Assembly (NCBI RefSeq): GCF_012843315.1
Contig: NZ_JABAEX010000005.1
Location: 53,272 to 117,271 of the forward strand
DNA length: 64,000 nucleotides
From: Streptococcus sp. WB01_FAA12
GTDB lineage: Bacteria > Bacillota > Bacilli > Lactobacillales > Streptococcaceae
Reading direction: 5' to 3'
Shown here: positions 7,906 to 17,097 of the stretch, piece by piece
How the letters are laid out: each line of letters begins with the position of its first letter
Numbering within the stretch: the stretch's first letter is position 1
Position numbers and translations under genes: made by a program
Notes under the pieces: generated by a model
Seen by the model: only the letters and a program-made list of their open reading frames with translations
Told to the model about the DNA's origin: nothing
The model's database searches: none

Positions 7906-10338
7906 ATGAACTATTCAAAAGCATTGAATGAATGTATCGAAAGTGCCTACATGGTTGCGGGCCATTTTGGAGCTCGATACCTGGAGTCTTGGCATTTATT
8001 GATTGCCATGTCCAATCACAGTTACAGTGTGGCAGGGGCGACTCTAAATGATTATCCTTATGAAATGGACCGTTTAGAAGAGGTTGCTTTGGAATTGACT
8101 GAAACGGACTATAGCCAAGACGAAACCTTTACGCAATTGCCCTTTTCCCATCGTTTGGAGGTTCTCTTTGCAGAAGCGGAGTATGTGGCCTCAGTGGTCC
8201 ACGCAAAGGTACTAGGGACAGAGCATGTCCTCTATGCGATTTTGCATGACGGCAATGCTTTGGCAACTCGCATCTTGGAGAGAGCAGGCTTCTCTTATGA
8301 AGACCAGAAAGATCAGGTTAGAATTGCTGCTCTTCGTCGCAATCTAGAAGAACGTGCAGGATGGAGTCGTGAAGACCTTAAGGCTTTGCGTCAACGTCAT
8401 CGCACAGTAACTGACAAACAAAATTCCATGGCCAATATGATGGGCATGCCTCAGAATCCAAGTGGCGGTCTCGAGGACTATACGCATGATTTGACGGAGC
8501 AAGCTCGTTCTGGTAAGTTAGAGCCGGTTATCGGTCGTGACAAGGAAATCTCACGTATGATTCAGATTTTGAGTCGAAAGACCAAGAACAATCCTGTCTT
8601 GGTTGGAGATGCTGGTGTTGGGAAAACAGCTCTGGCTCTTGGACTTGCCCAGCGTATTGCTAGTGGAGATGTACCTGCGGAAATGGCTAAAATGCGCGTT
8701 TTGGAGCTTGATTTGATGAATGTTGTTGCGGGGACACGTTTCCGTGGAGATTTTGAAGAGCGCATGAACAATATCATCAAGGATATCGAGGAAGATGGCA
8801 AAGTAATCCTCTTTATCGATGAACTCCACACCATCATGGGTTCTGGTAGCGGTATTGACTCGACTCTAGATGCGGCCAATATCTTGAAGCCAGCCTTGGC
8901 GCGTGGAACTTTGAGAACGGTTGGAGCAACCACTCAGGAAGAATACCAAAAACACATCGAAAAAGATGCTGCCCTTTCTCGTCGTTTTGCCAAAGTGACC
9001 ATTGAAGAGCCAAGTTTAGCTGACAGCATGACCATTTTACAAGGTTTGAAGGCTACCTATGAGAAACACCACCGTGTGCAAATCACAGATGAAGCTGTCG
9101 AAACAGCTGTTAAGATGGCGCATCGTTACTTGACTAGTCGTCACTTGCCAGACTCTGCTATCGATCTCTTGGATGAGGCGGCAGCAACAGTGCAAAACAA
9201 ATCCAAGCATGTGAGAATGGACGAATCGGACTTGAGTCCAGCTGACAAGGCCTTGATGGATGGCAAGTGGAAACAAGCAGCCCAGCTAATCGCAAAAGAA
9301 CAAGAAGTGCCTGTCTATAAAGACTTGGTGACAGAATCTGATATTTTAACCACCTTGAGTCGCTTGTCAGGTATCCCAGTCCAAAAACTGACGCAAACGG
9401 ATGCTAAGAAGTACCTGAATTTGGAAGCAGAACTGCATAAACGCGTCATCGGACAAGATCAAGCTGTTTCAAGTATTAGCCGTGCCATTCGCCGTAACCA
9501 GTCAGGTATTCGCAGTCACAAACGTCCGATTGGCTCCTTTATGTTCCTAGGACCAACGGGTGTCGGAAAGACCGAATTGGCCAAGGCTTTGGCAGAAGTT
9601 CTCTTTGATGACGAATCAGCTCTTATCCGCTTTGATATGAGTGAGTATATGGAGAAATTCGCAGCCAGCCGTCTCAACGGTGCCCCTCCAGGCTATGTGG
9701 GCTACGAAGAAGGTGGGGAGTTAACCGAGAAGGTTCGCAACAAACCATACTCTGTTCTCCTCTTTGACGAGGTCGAGAAGGCCCACCCAGACATCTTTAA
9801 TGTCCTCTTGCAGGTCTTGGATGATGGAGTTCTAACAGACAGCAAGGGGCGCAAGGTGGACTTTTCAAATACCATTATCATCATGACTTCAAACCTTGGT
9901 GCGACAGCCCTTCGTGATGATAAGACTGTTGGCTTTGGCGCGAAAGACATTCGTTTCGACCAGGAAAATATGGAAAAACGGATCTTTGAAGAGTTGAAAA
10001 AAGCTTATCGACCAGAGTTTATCAACCGTATTGATGAAAAGGTGGTCTTCCATAGCTTGGATAGCGAACACATGCAGGAAATTGTCAAAATCATGGTTAA
10101 ACCATTGATTGCTAGCTTAGCAGAGAAGGGCATTGACCTGAAACTGCAAGCTTCCGCACTGAAGTTACTAGCTAGTCACGGTTACAATCCAGAAATGGGA
10201 GCCCGTCCACTTCGCAGAACACTACAAACAGAGGTGGAAGACAAGCTAGCAGAACTCCTTCTAAAGGGAGAACTGGTAGCAGGCAAAACTCTCAAAATCG
10301 GTGTCAAAGCTGGACAATTGAAATTTGATATTGCTTAA
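7906..10338 (+). CDS. clpC: Clp protease ATPase subunit ClpC
   Basis: ClpC is a Hsp100 unfoldase that feeds substrates to ClpP. The 810 residues comprise an N-terminal Clp_N double repeat (about 1-140). The first AAA+ domain has Walker [11 protein letters not shown] and Walker [12 protein letters not shown] middle linker follows (about 400-450). The second AAA+ domain has Walker [11 protein letters not shown] and the pore loop PPGYVGY, and a C-terminal ClpB_D2-small domain ends the protein. Its start lies two bases after the ctsR stop, so the CtsR operator controls it. Confidence 0.95.
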   Translation: MNYSKALNECIESAYMVAGHFGARYLESWHLLIAMSNHSYSVAGATLNDYPYEMDRLEEVALELTETDYSQDETFTQLPFSHRLEVLFAEAEYVASVVHAKVLGTEHVLYAILHDGNALATRILERAGFSYEDQKDQVRIAALRRNLEERAGWSREDLKALRQRHRTVTDKQNSMANMMGMPQNPSGGLEDYTHDLTEQARSGKLEPVIGRDKEISRMIQILSRKTKNNPVLVGDAGVGKTALALGLAQRIASGDVPAEMAKMRVLELDLMNVVAGTRFRGDFEERMNNIIKDIEEDGKVILFIDELHTIMGSGSGIDSTLDAANILKPALARGTLRTVGATTQEEYQKHIEKDAALSRRFAKVTIEEPSLADSMTILQGLKATYEKHHRVQITDEAVETAVKMAHRYLTSRHLPDSAIDLLDEAAATVQNKSKHVRMDESDLSPADKALMDGKWKQAAQLIAKEQEVPVYKDLVTESDILTTLSRLSGIPVQKLTQTDAKKYLNLEAELHKRVIGQDQAVSSISRAIRRNQSGIRSHKRPIGSFMFLGPTGVGKTELAKALAEVLFDDESALIRFDMSEYMEKFAASRLNGAPPGYVGYEEGGELTEKVRNKPYSVLLFDEVEKAHPDIFNVLLQVLDDGVLTDSKGRKVDFSNTIIIMTSNLGATALRDDKTVGFGAKDIRFDQENMEKRIFEELKKAYRPEFINRIDEKVVFHSLDSEHMQEIVKIMVKPLIASLAEKGIDLKLQASALKLLASHGYNPEMGARPLRRTLQTEVEDKLAELLLKGELVAGKTLKIGVKAGQLKFDIA

Positions 10339-10344
10339 AAAATG

Positions 10345-10374
10345 AGAATCAGGAGAAGTCCTGATTCTTTTTTT
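10345..10374 (+). terminator. Terminator after clpC
   Basis: A 9-bp perfect stem (GAATCAGGA / TCCTGATTC) with a GAAG loop is followed by seven T. Confidence 0.92.
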
Positions 10375-10406
10375 GGAACCTTTTTATATAAAATGATAAA
10401 AAACTA

Positions 10407-10434
10407 TTGACAAAATAAAAATATAGTATATAAT
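10407..10434 (+). promoter_or_regulatory. Promoter of nadR-pnuC-nudix
   Basis: Consensus TTGACA (10407-10412) and TATAAT (10429-10434) are separated by 16 bases. Downstream the A-rich leader holds ATAGAAA at 10441 and again at 10457, which could be part of an operator, but no clear palindrome is seen. Confidence 0.8.
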
Positions 10435-10484
10435 AAAAACATAGAAAACCAAAAATATAGAAATTTATAAAAAGGTTAGCGTAT

Positions 10485-11543
10485 ATGAAAAAGAAAACAG
10501 CAGTAGTGTTTGGGACCTTTGCCCCTCTACATCAGGGGCATATCGATCTGATCCAGCGAGCGAAGCGTCAGTGTGACCAGGTCTGGGTAGTCGTTTCAGG
10601 CTATGAGGGAGACCGAGGTGAGCAGGTAGGCTTAACGCTTCAAAAACGATTTCGCTATATCAGAGAGGCTTTTCGTGATGACGAGTTGACCTCTGTCTGC
10701 AAGTTAGATGAGACCAAGCTTCCTCGTTACCCTATGGGCTGGCAGGAGTGGTTGGATCAGATGTTAGCAGAGATTTCCTACGATGAAGCCCAGCAAGAAC
10801 TGATCTTTTTTGTGGGGGAACGTGACTACCAGCAAGAATTATCAAATCGTGGTTTTGAGACCGTTTTGCAAGAAAGAAAGTTTGGAATCTCAGCGACTAT
10901 GATTCGAGAAAATCCAAGCAAATATTGGAAATATATTGCTCAGCCCTTCCGTCGTCAGTTTACTAAGAAAGTGTTGATTATGGGAAGTGCCAGCAATGGG
11001 AAGACCACTCTAGCCAAGGATTTGGCAAGGTATTACGATGCGCCCGTTAGTCTAGAATACGCGCGTGAGTACCAGATCAAAAACAATGTCCGCGACGATG
11101 AATTGACTCCAAAAGATTACTATTATCTCCTGTTGGGGCAGTATGACCAGACCTCTAAGTTAATCGATAGCAATGCCAATCGAGGTCTAGTGATAGCTGA
11201 CACAAACTCCTTAGTAACCAAGGGCTACTATGATTATTACATGGAGGCTGAGGCTCAAGAGGACTTATCAGGAGAAACCTTTGACAATCTCTTTGTTTCG
11301 ATCTTGGCTAAGGAAAAATGGGACTTGATTCTCTTTGTGCAACCTGTCGGCTCCTATGTCAATGACGGGTTTAGAGATATGGCCATGGCGGAAGACCATA
11401 TTCGTCACAGTTTTTCCCAGCATCTGGACCAGATGAGAGAGCGCTATTTAACCACCATTCCACTAGTTTATCTAGCGGAGGATTATCTAGGCAATTATGA
11501 AGGAGCCAAAGTAGCTATCGATGCCATTTACCAAGCAGATTAG
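10485..11543 (+). CDS. nadR: NadR-type NMN adenylyltransferase / ribosylnicotinamide kinase
   Basis: This 352-residue bifunctional enzyme salvages nicotinamide riboside: the kinase makes NMN and the adenylyltransferase makes NAD. Residues 1 to about 165 form the nucleotidyltransferase domain with the signature GTFAPLHQGH. Residues 165-352 form the kinase with P-loop GSASNGKTT. The N-terminal helix-turn-helix of enterobacterial NadR is absent, so it is unlikely to be a repressor. It heads an operon with pnuC, whose ribosome site overlaps the nadR stop codon. Confidence 0.9.
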   Translation: MKKKTAVVFGTFAPLHQGHIDLIQRAKRQCDQVWVVVSGYEGDRGEQVGLTLQKRFRYIREAFRDDELTSVCKLDETKLPRYPMGWQEWLDQMLAEISYDEAQQELIFFVGERDYQQELSNRGFETVLQERKFGISATMIRENPSKYWKYIAQPFRRQFTKKVLIMGSASNGKTTLAKDLARYYDAPVSLEYAREYQIKNNVRDDELTPKDYYYLLLGQYDQTSKLIDSNANRGLVIADTNSLVTKGYYDYYMEAEAQEDLSGETFDNLFVSILAKEKWDLILFVQPVGSYVNDGFRDMAMAEDHIRHSFSQHLDQMRERYLTTIPLVYLAEDYLGNYEGAKVAIDAIYQAD

Positions 11544-11549
11544 GAGAAA

Positions 11550-12332
11550 ATGATGAAAACAGTAACTAAAAAAATCACACAATTTATCGAGAACTTTAAA
11601 AATGTCCATGCAGAAGCCCGCAAGATTGGTTTTGCAGGAATCATGCACCTGCTCTGGAAAGATCTCTTTGTCGGCCGTAGTCTTTTCCAGTGGTTGTATC
11701 TCATCGCCTTGTCAAGTGTTCCCTTGATCTTGGAATTCACGCAAAATACAGAAAGCCATGACTGGCTGAGCTTGTTTGCATCTTGGACTGGGATTGTCTG
11801 TGTTATCTTGGTAGCAGAAGGACGGGCTAGCAATTATCTCTTTGGAGCCATTAACTCGGCCATCTATTTGATTTTAGCTATGAATGCGACTTTTTATGGC
11901 GAAGTCTTGACGACCGTTTACTTCTTTGTTATGCAGCCGATTGGTCTCTATGCTTGGTTGTCCAATCGTATTAATGATCAAGGAAAACCAGAAGAATCCC
12001 ACTTTGAAGCTAAGAAATTATCTGTACTTGACTGGCTCAAGTACTTGGTCTTGACTGCCATCATCTGGATTGGTATGGGCTTGGCTTACCAAAGTATCCA
12101 TAGTGCTCGCCCTTTCCGTGATAGTGTTACCGATGCGACCAATGGTGTTGGTCAGCTCTTGATGACCCGTCTCTATCGTGAGCAATGGATTTTCTGGATT
12201 GCAACCAATCTCTTTAGTATCTACCTCTGGTGGGGTGAAAATATCCACATCCAAGGTATGTACTGGGTATACACACTTAATAGTCTAGTGGGATGGTACC
12301 AATGGACCAAGGCAGTTCGAAAGGAGGCATAA
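11550..12332 (+). CDS. pnuC: Nicotinamide riboside transporter PnuC
   Basis: This 260-residue protein has about seven membrane segments and the PnuC signature region (RASNYLFGAINSAIYLILA, then QPIGLYAWL and the C-terminal WWGENIH). PnuC transports nicotinamide riboside by facilitated diffusion, trapped inside by the NadR kinase encoded just upstream. AGGAGA precedes tandem ATGs at 11550 and 11553; either could be used. Confidence 0.92.
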   Translation: MMKTVTKKITQFIENFKNVHAEARKIGFAGIMHLLWKDLFVGRSLFQWLYLIALSSVPLILEFTQNTESHDWLSLFASWTGIVCVILVAEGRASNYLFGAINSAIYLILAMNATFYGEVLTTVYFFVMQPIGLYAWLSNRINDQGKPEESHFEAKKLSVLDWLKYLVLTAIIWIGMGLAYQSIHSARPFRDSVTDATNGVGQLLMTRLYREQWIFWIATNLFSIYLWWGENIHIQGMYWVYTLNSLVGWYQWTKAVRKEA

Positions 12333-12333
12333 G

Positions 12334-13107
12334 ATGGCAGACACGAAGATTCCAGGAGGGATGACGGAAAAAGAATATTATGAAATTCATGCCAGTCAGG
12401 AGGAGTTTTTGGATTGGTACTACAAGCAGGAACTCCCTCAATATGAAAAACCAAGTGTGACAGTAGATATGGTAGCCTACTGCTTTGTCGAAGGAAAGAT
12501 CAAGCTCTTATTAATTCGCCGCAAGGCTCACCCTTATCAAAACTGTTTGGCCTTAGTTGGAGGGTTTATGGATAAGGGAGAAGATGCTGCGCATGCCTGT
12601 CAGCGTGAGGTGAGAGAAGAAGTCAATCTCGATCTTCCTTTAGAAAAAATTGAGCAATTGATGACCGTATCAACTCCCGGTCGTGATCCACGTGGCTGGA
12701 CGGTGACCATTGCCCACTTGGTTTATTTGCCTAGTCGTGCATTAGAACTTGTTCAAGCAGGAGACGATGCCAAGGATGTTGTTTTCGTAGATGTCGATTT
12801 TCAGACAGGAAAATGCTACCTTGAGGGAGTCGAGCTGGAGGAGCAAGCCTTCGCTTTTGACCATTATGCCATTATCCAAGAATCCATCAAACGAATCCAA
12901 GGCCGTCTCGACTGGAACCCGACCTTCCTTTATCTGTTGGAGGAGGAGTTCACCGTCTACGAAGGGACTGAACTGGTCAATCTCATCAATCCTGGTCGGC
13001 CCATCGTCAGCAATAACTTTCTCGTAAAATACGGCGAATATGTAGAAGAAGTTGGACTCAAACGAGTACCCAAAAAGAAACCAAGAAAAACCTATCGATT
13101 GAAATAA
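12334..13107 (+). CDS. Nudix protein with C-terminal winged-helix region (NrtR-like)
   Basis: This 257-residue protein has a Nudix domain (about 45-190) with an intact box, GFMDKGEDAAHACQREVREE. A C-terminal region (about 200-257) beginning near FTVYEGTELV resembles the winged helix of the NrtR family of NAD regulators. NrtR proteins sense ADP-ribose and repress NAD genes; some also hydrolyse it. Its place as third gene of the nadR-pnuC operon fits either a repressor of this operon or an ADP-ribose-type pyrophosphatase. The intact catalytic Glu residues argue that catalysis is possible. The ATG is one base after the pnuC stop, with AGGAGG upstream. Confidence 0.75.
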   Translation: MADTKIPGGMTEKEYYEIHASQEEFLDWYYKQELPQYEKPSVTVDMVAYCFVEGKIKLLLIRRKAHPYQNCLALVGGFMDKGEDAAHACQREVREEVNLDLPLEKIEQLMTVSTPGRDPRGWTVTIAHLVYLPSRALELVQAGDDAKDVVFVDVDFQTGKCYLEGVELEEQAFAFDHYAIIQESIKRIQGRLDWNPTFLYLLEEEFTVYEGTELVNLINPGRPIVSNNFLVKYGEYVEEVGLKRVPKKKPRKTYRLK

Positions 13108-13111
13108 AAGT

Positions 13112-13143
13112 GAGGTCGGGACAAAGTTCCCGACCTCTTTATT
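13112..13143 (+). terminator. Terminator of the nadR operon
   Basis: A perfect 10-bp stem (GAGGTCGGGA / TCCCGACCTC) with a 6-base loop is followed by TTTATTT. From here to about 13270 the AT-rich spacer shows nothing else I recognise. Confidence 0.92.
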
Positions 13144-13277
13144 TGCTATTATTAGATGTTTTTATCCTATTTCAATAGTATTGAAGCTCTTTATCTAAAA
13201 AGATACAAGTGATTACACAAAGGCGATGTAAAAAATAGGACTTTTATCTAAAAAATTTTCTATTTTTTAGTTTCGAT

Positions 13278-13285
13278 TACGAATA
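13278..13285 (+). promoter_or_regulatory. Consensus SigX (ComX) box upstream of lipoprotein gene
   Basis: TACGAATA matches the late-competence box exactly, and a T-rich tract (13262-13273) lies upstream as in SigX promoters. A transcript starting near 13294 would run into the lipoprotein gene at 13413 with a leader of about 120 bases. Confidence 0.5.
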
Positions 13286-13329
13286 GAAATAGTAGAAGGG
13301 ACAATTTTTAAAATAGTTTCTCTAAATAG

Positions 13330-13358
13330 TTGACAGATTTAAGGTCTAATGTTACAAT
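13330..13358 (+). promoter_or_regulatory. Housekeeping promoter of the DUF6287 lipoprotein gene
   Basis: TTGACA (13330-13335) and TACAAT (13353-13358) are separated by 17 bases. The -10 lies inside the first WalR/VicR-type box. Confidence 0.75.
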
Positions 13359-13367
13359 TATATTACA
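13351..13367 (-). promoter_or_regulatory. WalR/VicR box 1 (overlaps -10)
   Basis: Read on the minus strand this is TGTAAT-N5-TGTAAC, a perfect fit to the WalR/VicR (YycF) motif TGTWAH-N5-TGTWAH. It covers the -10 of the lipoprotein promoter, so bound VicR would be expected to repress. Confidence 0.65.
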
Positions 13368-13382
13368 AAAAGATTTCTTAAC

Positions 13383-13399
13383 ATTACAAAATCGTTACA
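13383..13399 (-). promoter_or_regulatory. WalR/VicR box 2
   Basis: A second perfect TGTWAH-N5-TGTWAH match (TGTAAC-N5-TGTAAT on the minus strand) lies 32 bases from the first, three helical turns, and just before the ribosome site of the lipoprotein gene. Confidence 0.65.
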
Positions 13400-13412
13400 A
13401 AGGAGTAGAAAA

Positions 13413-14096
13413 ATGAAAAAGAAAACCTATATCAAATTGATGGCAGCGACTGTATTGGCTTCTACCTTGCTACTAGGAGCTTGTGGAAATAAAAACGAAA
13501 CCACTCAAACTAGTAGCTCTGCAAAGACAAGTCAATCATCAAGCTCTAAAGCAGCTTCTTCTAGCAAAGAAAGCAAGACTCAAAAATCTTCAAGCTCAGC
13601 TTCATCTGAAAAGGCCCAGGCATCTTCTGGTCAGTCTTCTACAGCGGCGGATCAGTCACAAGCGAAACCAGCGCCTGAATCAAGACAAGAACAAGCAGCC
13701 CCTAGTCAGCAAGCTCCATCTCAGGCACCTTCAACTCAGCAAGGCTCTCAAGCCCAGTCTAACCAGTCAGGCTATGATCCAACAACTGACCGCCAACTTC
13801 AAGACAAGCAAGCAGAACACAACAAACGCTACAAGGGTGTTTTAACCATGGTCGATGGTGATTTCTCAGCAGCTGCAGGCAACTGGAAGGGAGCAAATGG
13901 CGAAACTATTACGGTTTCATCAGGGGGCCAATTTACAGTAGAAACTGCAGATGGAAAGAAAGAAAACTATTCTATCAGAGGCTACTCTTACACTCTTGAT
14001 GATGGCAAGTATAATGCCAAAATCGGTGGAGGAAAAATCATCCAAATTACAACAGGTGCGGATGGTAAAGTTTCGAGTGTTGCCTTGATTCAATAA
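13413..14096 (+). CDS. Ser/Gln-rich DUF6287-like lipoprotein
   Basis: This 227-residue surface lipoprotein has a signal peptide ending in the lipobox LLGAC (Cys about 24). A long low-complexity linker follows (about 28-125), rich in Ser, then Ala, Gln and Pro, which probably spans the cell wall. The C-terminal globular domain (about 135-227, GDFSAAAGNWKGANGETITV onward) resembles DUF6287, for which no function is known. The ATG follows AAAGGAG. Two WalR/VicR boxes at the promoter suggest control with cell-wall maintenance genes. An upstream SigX-type box is also present. Confidence 0.75.
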   Translation: MKKKTYIKLMAATVLASTLLLGACGNKNETTQTSSSAKTSQSSSSKAASSSKESKTQKSSSSASSEKAQASSGQSSTAADQSQAKPAPESRQEQAAPSQQAPSQAPSTQQGSQAQSNQSGYDPTTDRQLQDKQAEHNKRYKGVLTMVDGDFSAAAGNWKGANGETITVSSGGQFTVETADGKKENYSIRGYSYTLDDGKYNAKIGGGKIIQITTGADGKVSSVALIQ

Positions 14097-14182
14097 TAAA
14101 ATTTGGTGTTTTAACTCTTACTAGAAATCGTTCTGTAAAAGAGTGAGTCAACTGTTTTTCACTTAGTTTCTCCAAGAGAAAG

Positions 14183-14191
14183 TGGTATAAT
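14183..14191 (+). promoter_or_regulatory. Extended -10 promoter of DUF1275 gene
   Basis: TGG followed by TATAAT forms an extended -10 about 32 bases before the start codon; no clear -35 is seen. Confidence 0.6.
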
Positions 14192-14222
14192 AAAAAAATC
14201 AAAGGAAAACGAGTGATAATAC

Positions 14223-14909
14223 ATGGCGGATAAATTAATCTTACCTCAAAACACACGATTGATGGGAGTATTTCTTGGATTTGTAGGTGGTTCTTTGGAT
14301 GTGTTTTGCCATATTCAATACCATAGTTTGGTAGCGACACAGACAGGGAATATTCTCCTATTGATATCTGATTGGCATGACTCAAATGTTATCAATACGA
14401 TGCTACGATTCTGCTCCATTATTTTCTTTTCTCTAGGATTTCTGTTTGCATTGCACATGAAAGAATACCGCAAAACGGCCTACTGGCGGGTTAAGATGCT
14501 GCTCCCTTTATTTATTGGAACTCTTATTCTACCTTTCTTTTCACGATTTCCTCTATTAGAAGTTCCTTTCATCGCTTTTGGAACAGGAATGATGATGCTA
14601 ACATTTACGGGCAGTTTGATTGAAGATCATCCCTATGTCATTTTTATGACGTCTGGAAATTACCGAAAGATGCTGACCGCTTTGTATCGCATTGCTAGAA
14701 GAGAAGGAAATATCCAAGAATACCGTCGTCAGGCCTTAAATTATGGGATTGTTGTGGGAAGTTTCGTAGTGGGCGCAATCAGCTTGGCTGTATTGATGCA
14801 TTTTCTTCATGAATGGTCTATATGGATTGTCAGCCTTAATTTGTTTTTGATTATGTCCTATTATATAGCTAGAGTGAAGCAATTAGATTTACAAGATGAA
14901 AATATATAA
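14223..14909 (+). CDS. YoaK/DUF1275 family membrane protein
   Basis: This 228-residue integral membrane protein has about six hydrophobic segments and the DUF1275 signature near its start (GFVGGSLDVFCH, then ATQTGNILLL). The family is widespread and of unknown function; a transport role is often assumed but not shown. It is a single gene with its own extended -10 promoter and a shared bidirectional terminator with dusB. The start is preceded by AAAGGAAA at a somewhat long distance. Confidence 0.8.
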   Translation: MADKLILPQNTRLMGVFLGFVGGSLDVFCHIQYHSLVATQTGNILLLISDWHDSNVINTMLRFCSIIFFSLGFLFALHMKEYRKTAYWRVKMLLPLFIGTLILPFFSRFPLLEVPFIAFGTGMMMLTFTGSLIEDHPYVIFMTSGNYRKMLTALYRIARREGNIQEYRRQALNYGIVVGSFVVGAISLAVLMHFLHEWSIWIVSLNLFLIMSYYIARVKQLDLQDENI

Positions 14910-14910
14910 A

Positions 14911-14946
14911 AACGGCAAGACTCATTTTTGAGCTTTGCCGTTTTTG
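14911..14946. terminator. Bidirectional terminator between DUF1275 gene and dusB
   Basis: The hairpin AACGGCAA / TTGCCGTT with an inner CTCA / TGAG stem has A runs on the left and T runs on the right. It can stop transcription from both convergent genes. Confidence 0.9.
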
Positions 14947-14964
14947 TGAGTTGTAGATGTGAGA

Positions 14965-15945
14965 CTATGCTTTGTCTAATTGTAAGAGGGCTTCAATCTC
15001 TGCCAGAGTGCTGGCTTGGGAAATGGCTCCACGAAGTTTGGCAGCGCCAGATGTTCCCCGGAGATAGTGAGGAGCGAGGCCGCGGAATTCACGAACGGCT
15101 ACGTTTTCACCTTTGAGGTTAATCAAGCGTTTCAAATGTTCGTAGGCGATTTTCATCTTGTCCTCAAAAGTCAAATCAGGGAGAATTTCTCCAGTTTCAA
15201 AGTAGTGATTGATTTGATTAAAGAGGTAAGGATTTCCCATTGCTGCGCGACCAATCATAACAGCGTCAGCTCCGACTTCTTCGATACGCTGTTTGGCTTC
15301 TTGTACCGTACGGATATCACCATTGGCGATAAATGGAATCTTGGTCAGAGCTTGAGCGACCTTGTGAAGAGTCTCAAGGTCTGCGTGGCCTGTGTACATT
15401 TGTTCGCGAGTACGGCCATGCATAGCGAGGGCAGAGACACCTGCAGCCTCAGCTGCGAGGGCATTCTCCACGGCTAGGGATGGATCAGACCATCCTGTAC
15501 GCATTTTGACAGTGAGGGGGATATCAAGGACAGATTGGACCTTGTTGATGATAGAGTAGATCTTGTCTGGATCCTTGAGCCACATAGCACCAGCTTCGTT
15601 CTTCACGATTTTGTTAACTGGGCAGCCCATGTTGATATCGACGATATCAGTCTTGGTATTTTCTTGGATGAATTCTGCTGCGCGTGCGAGGCTGTCTTCA
15701 TCACTACCAAAGAGTTGGATAGAAACGGGATTTTCGCCTTCATCGATGTGAAGCATATGCAAGGTTTTTTCGTTGTTGTATTGGATTCCCTTGTCAGAGA
15801 CCATTTCCATCACAACGAGTCCAGCTCCAAGCTCTTTTGCGATGGTACGAAAGGCTGAGTTGGTGACACCAGCCATGGGCGCTAAAACAGTACGATTGGG
15901 AATCTCAACATTGCCAATCATAAAAGGTGTATTAAGATTTGTCAC
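14965..15945 (-). CDS. dusB: tRNA-dihydrouridine synthase (DusB-like)
   Basis: This FMN enzyme reduces specific uridines in tRNA to dihydrouridine. The 326-residue TIM-barrel protein shows LAPMAGVTN, the catalytic-Cys motif [12 protein letters not shown] and the C-terminal [11 protein letters not shown] chose the GTG at 15945 because GGAGG lies about eight bases upstream and the N-terminus [11 protein letters not shown] fits the family. A longer reading from 15975 has no support. The gene overlaps the end of hslO by 14 bases, so the two are translationally coupled. Confidence 0.92.
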   Translation of the reverse strand: MTNLNTPFMIGNVEIPNRTVLAPMAGVTNSAFRTIAKELGAGLVVMEMVSDKGIQYNNEKTLHMLHIDEGENPVSIQLFGSDEDSLARAAEFIQENTKTDIVDINMGCPVNKIVKNEAGAMWLKDPDKIYSIINKVQSVLDIPLTVKMRTGWSDPSLAVENALAAEAAGVSALAMHGRTREQMYTGHADLETLHKVAQALTKIPFIANGDIRTVQEAKQRIEEVGADAVMIGRAAMGNPYLFNQINHYFETGEILPDLTFEDKMKIAYEHLKRLINLKGENVAVREFRGLAPHYLRGTSGAAKLRGAISQASTLAEIEALLQLDKA

Positions 15946-16804
15946 GAATGAGTTCCTCCAGGTCGTTTTCATCAAAATTATAAGTTGTTTGGCAGAATTG
16001 ACAAGTGATTTCTGCCCCGTGGTCTTCCTCTTTCATTTCCTCTAAGTCTGAGCTTGGAAGGCTGGCAAGAGCATCCATAAAGCGTTCTTTGCTGCAGTCG
16101 CATTGGAAACGGATTTCTTCTTCGGAAAGGCGTTTGTAGGATTCGTCGCCGTAGATAGCCTTGAGAAGGGCTTCGATATGGTCGTCGCTTTCTAGAAGGG
16201 TTGAGATGGCTGGCATTTCTTGGATGCGTTTCTCAAAGCGAGCAATCTCTTCTTCCTTGGCTCCTGGCAATACTTGGAGAAGAAAACCACCGGCAACCTC
16301 GACCTTGTCGTCTTTATCCAAAAGAACATTGAGGCCGACTGCTGAAGGGGTTTGTTGGCTTTCTGTCAGGTAGTATGCCAAGTCTTCACCGATTTCCCCA
16401 GAGATGAGAGGAGTCATGGAGTTGTAGGGATTTCCAGTACCATAGTCTGTGATAACGAGAAATTGACCGTTTCCAACAAAAGGTCCGACTAGGACTTCAC
16501 CTGTTGCGGTCTTTTTGATGTCAACACCTGGATTTTGAACGTAGCCTTTAACATTGCCCTTGGTATCTGCGACTGTGATGATGGCCCCGAGAGAGCTCGT
16601 TCCCAGAACTTTAACTGTTAGTTTGGTATTTCCTTTTTCATTGGCTGCGAGAATCTGGCTAGCGATAAGGGTGCGACCAAGTGCAACAGTTGAACTGGCT
16701 TGAGTTTGATGTTTTTCTTGAGCAGTGCGGACGGTTTCAGTGCTATCAAGGACAAAAGCACGAAAGGCTCCGCTTTCTGATATAGTTTTAATAATTTTAT
16801 CCAT
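15932..16804 (-). CDS. hslO: Redox-regulated chaperone Hsp33
   Basis: Hsp33 is a holdase that is activated when oxidants release its zinc. The 290-residue protein has the usual N-terminal domain ([25 protein letters not shown]). Its C-terminal zinc switch has CDC and CQFC, the four conserved cysteines. The ATG at 16804 has no ribosome site. An extended -10 ends only seven bases upstream, which predicts a leaderless mRNA. It is cotranscribed with dusB. Confidence 0.94.
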   Translation of the reverse strand: MDKIIKTISESGAFRAFVLDSTETVRTAQEKHQTQASSTVALGRTLIASQILAANEKGNTKLTVKVLGTSSLGAIITVADTKGNVKGYVQNPGVDIKKTATGEVLVGPFVGNGQFLVITDYGTGNPYNSMTPLISGEIGEDLAYYLTESQQTPSAVGLNVLLDKDDKVEVAGGFLLQVLPGAKEEEIARFEKRIQEMPAISTLLESDDHIEALLKAIYGDESYKRLSEEEIRFQCDCSKERFMDALASLPSSDLEEMKEEDHGAEITCQFCQTTYNFDENDLEELIRDKS

Positions 16805-16811
16805 AGCTACT

Positions 16812-16820
16812 ATTTTAGCA
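16812..16820 (-). promoter_or_regulatory. Extended -10 of hslO, seven bases before the start codon
   Basis: On the minus strand TGC-TAAAAT is an extended -10 element. Only seven bases separate it from the hslO ATG, so the predicted start of transcription is at or beside the start codon. Confidence 0.65.
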
Positions 16821-16992
16821 TAAAAATGCCCAAAGGGGGAGCCGTGTGTTTGTTGTCATTTTTTAAACTGTTTAATTTCTGATGACTGGTATAGGAGATT
16901 TATAGAAATGGAAATTTTTGTTTACGTTTACTGTTAACATTTTAATTTATCTTAAAATAACCTAAAACGAACTTTTAAGTTATGGTAAACAG

Positions 16993-17022
16993 TTGAAAAA
17001 AAGGTTGATAAAGTGGTAAAAT
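16993..17022 (+). promoter_or_regulatory. Promoter of dltXABCD
   Basis: TTGAAA (16993-16998) and TGG-TAAAAT (-10 at 17017-17022) are separated by 18 bases; the TG makes an extended -10. A partial CiaR-like direct repeat (CTTAAA-N5-CTAAAA at 16951-16967, one mismatch) lies upstream. Confidence 0.6.
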
Positions 17023-17097
17023 GTTAGGAAGATAAGATAGTAAATGCATAGTTGCATAGCTTTTTTGAAAAATCATAGAAAATTGAACACACTAACT

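Noticed and set aside
15016..15858. Plus-strand open frames opposite dusB
   Set aside because: They are shadows of a well-conserved gene and have no ribosome sites or family features.
16951..16967. CiaR binding site at the dlt promoter (CTTAAA-N5-CTAAAA)
   Set aside because: One key base of the second half-site differs and it is more than 40 bases upstream of the promoter; noted only as a possibility in the dlt promoter entry.
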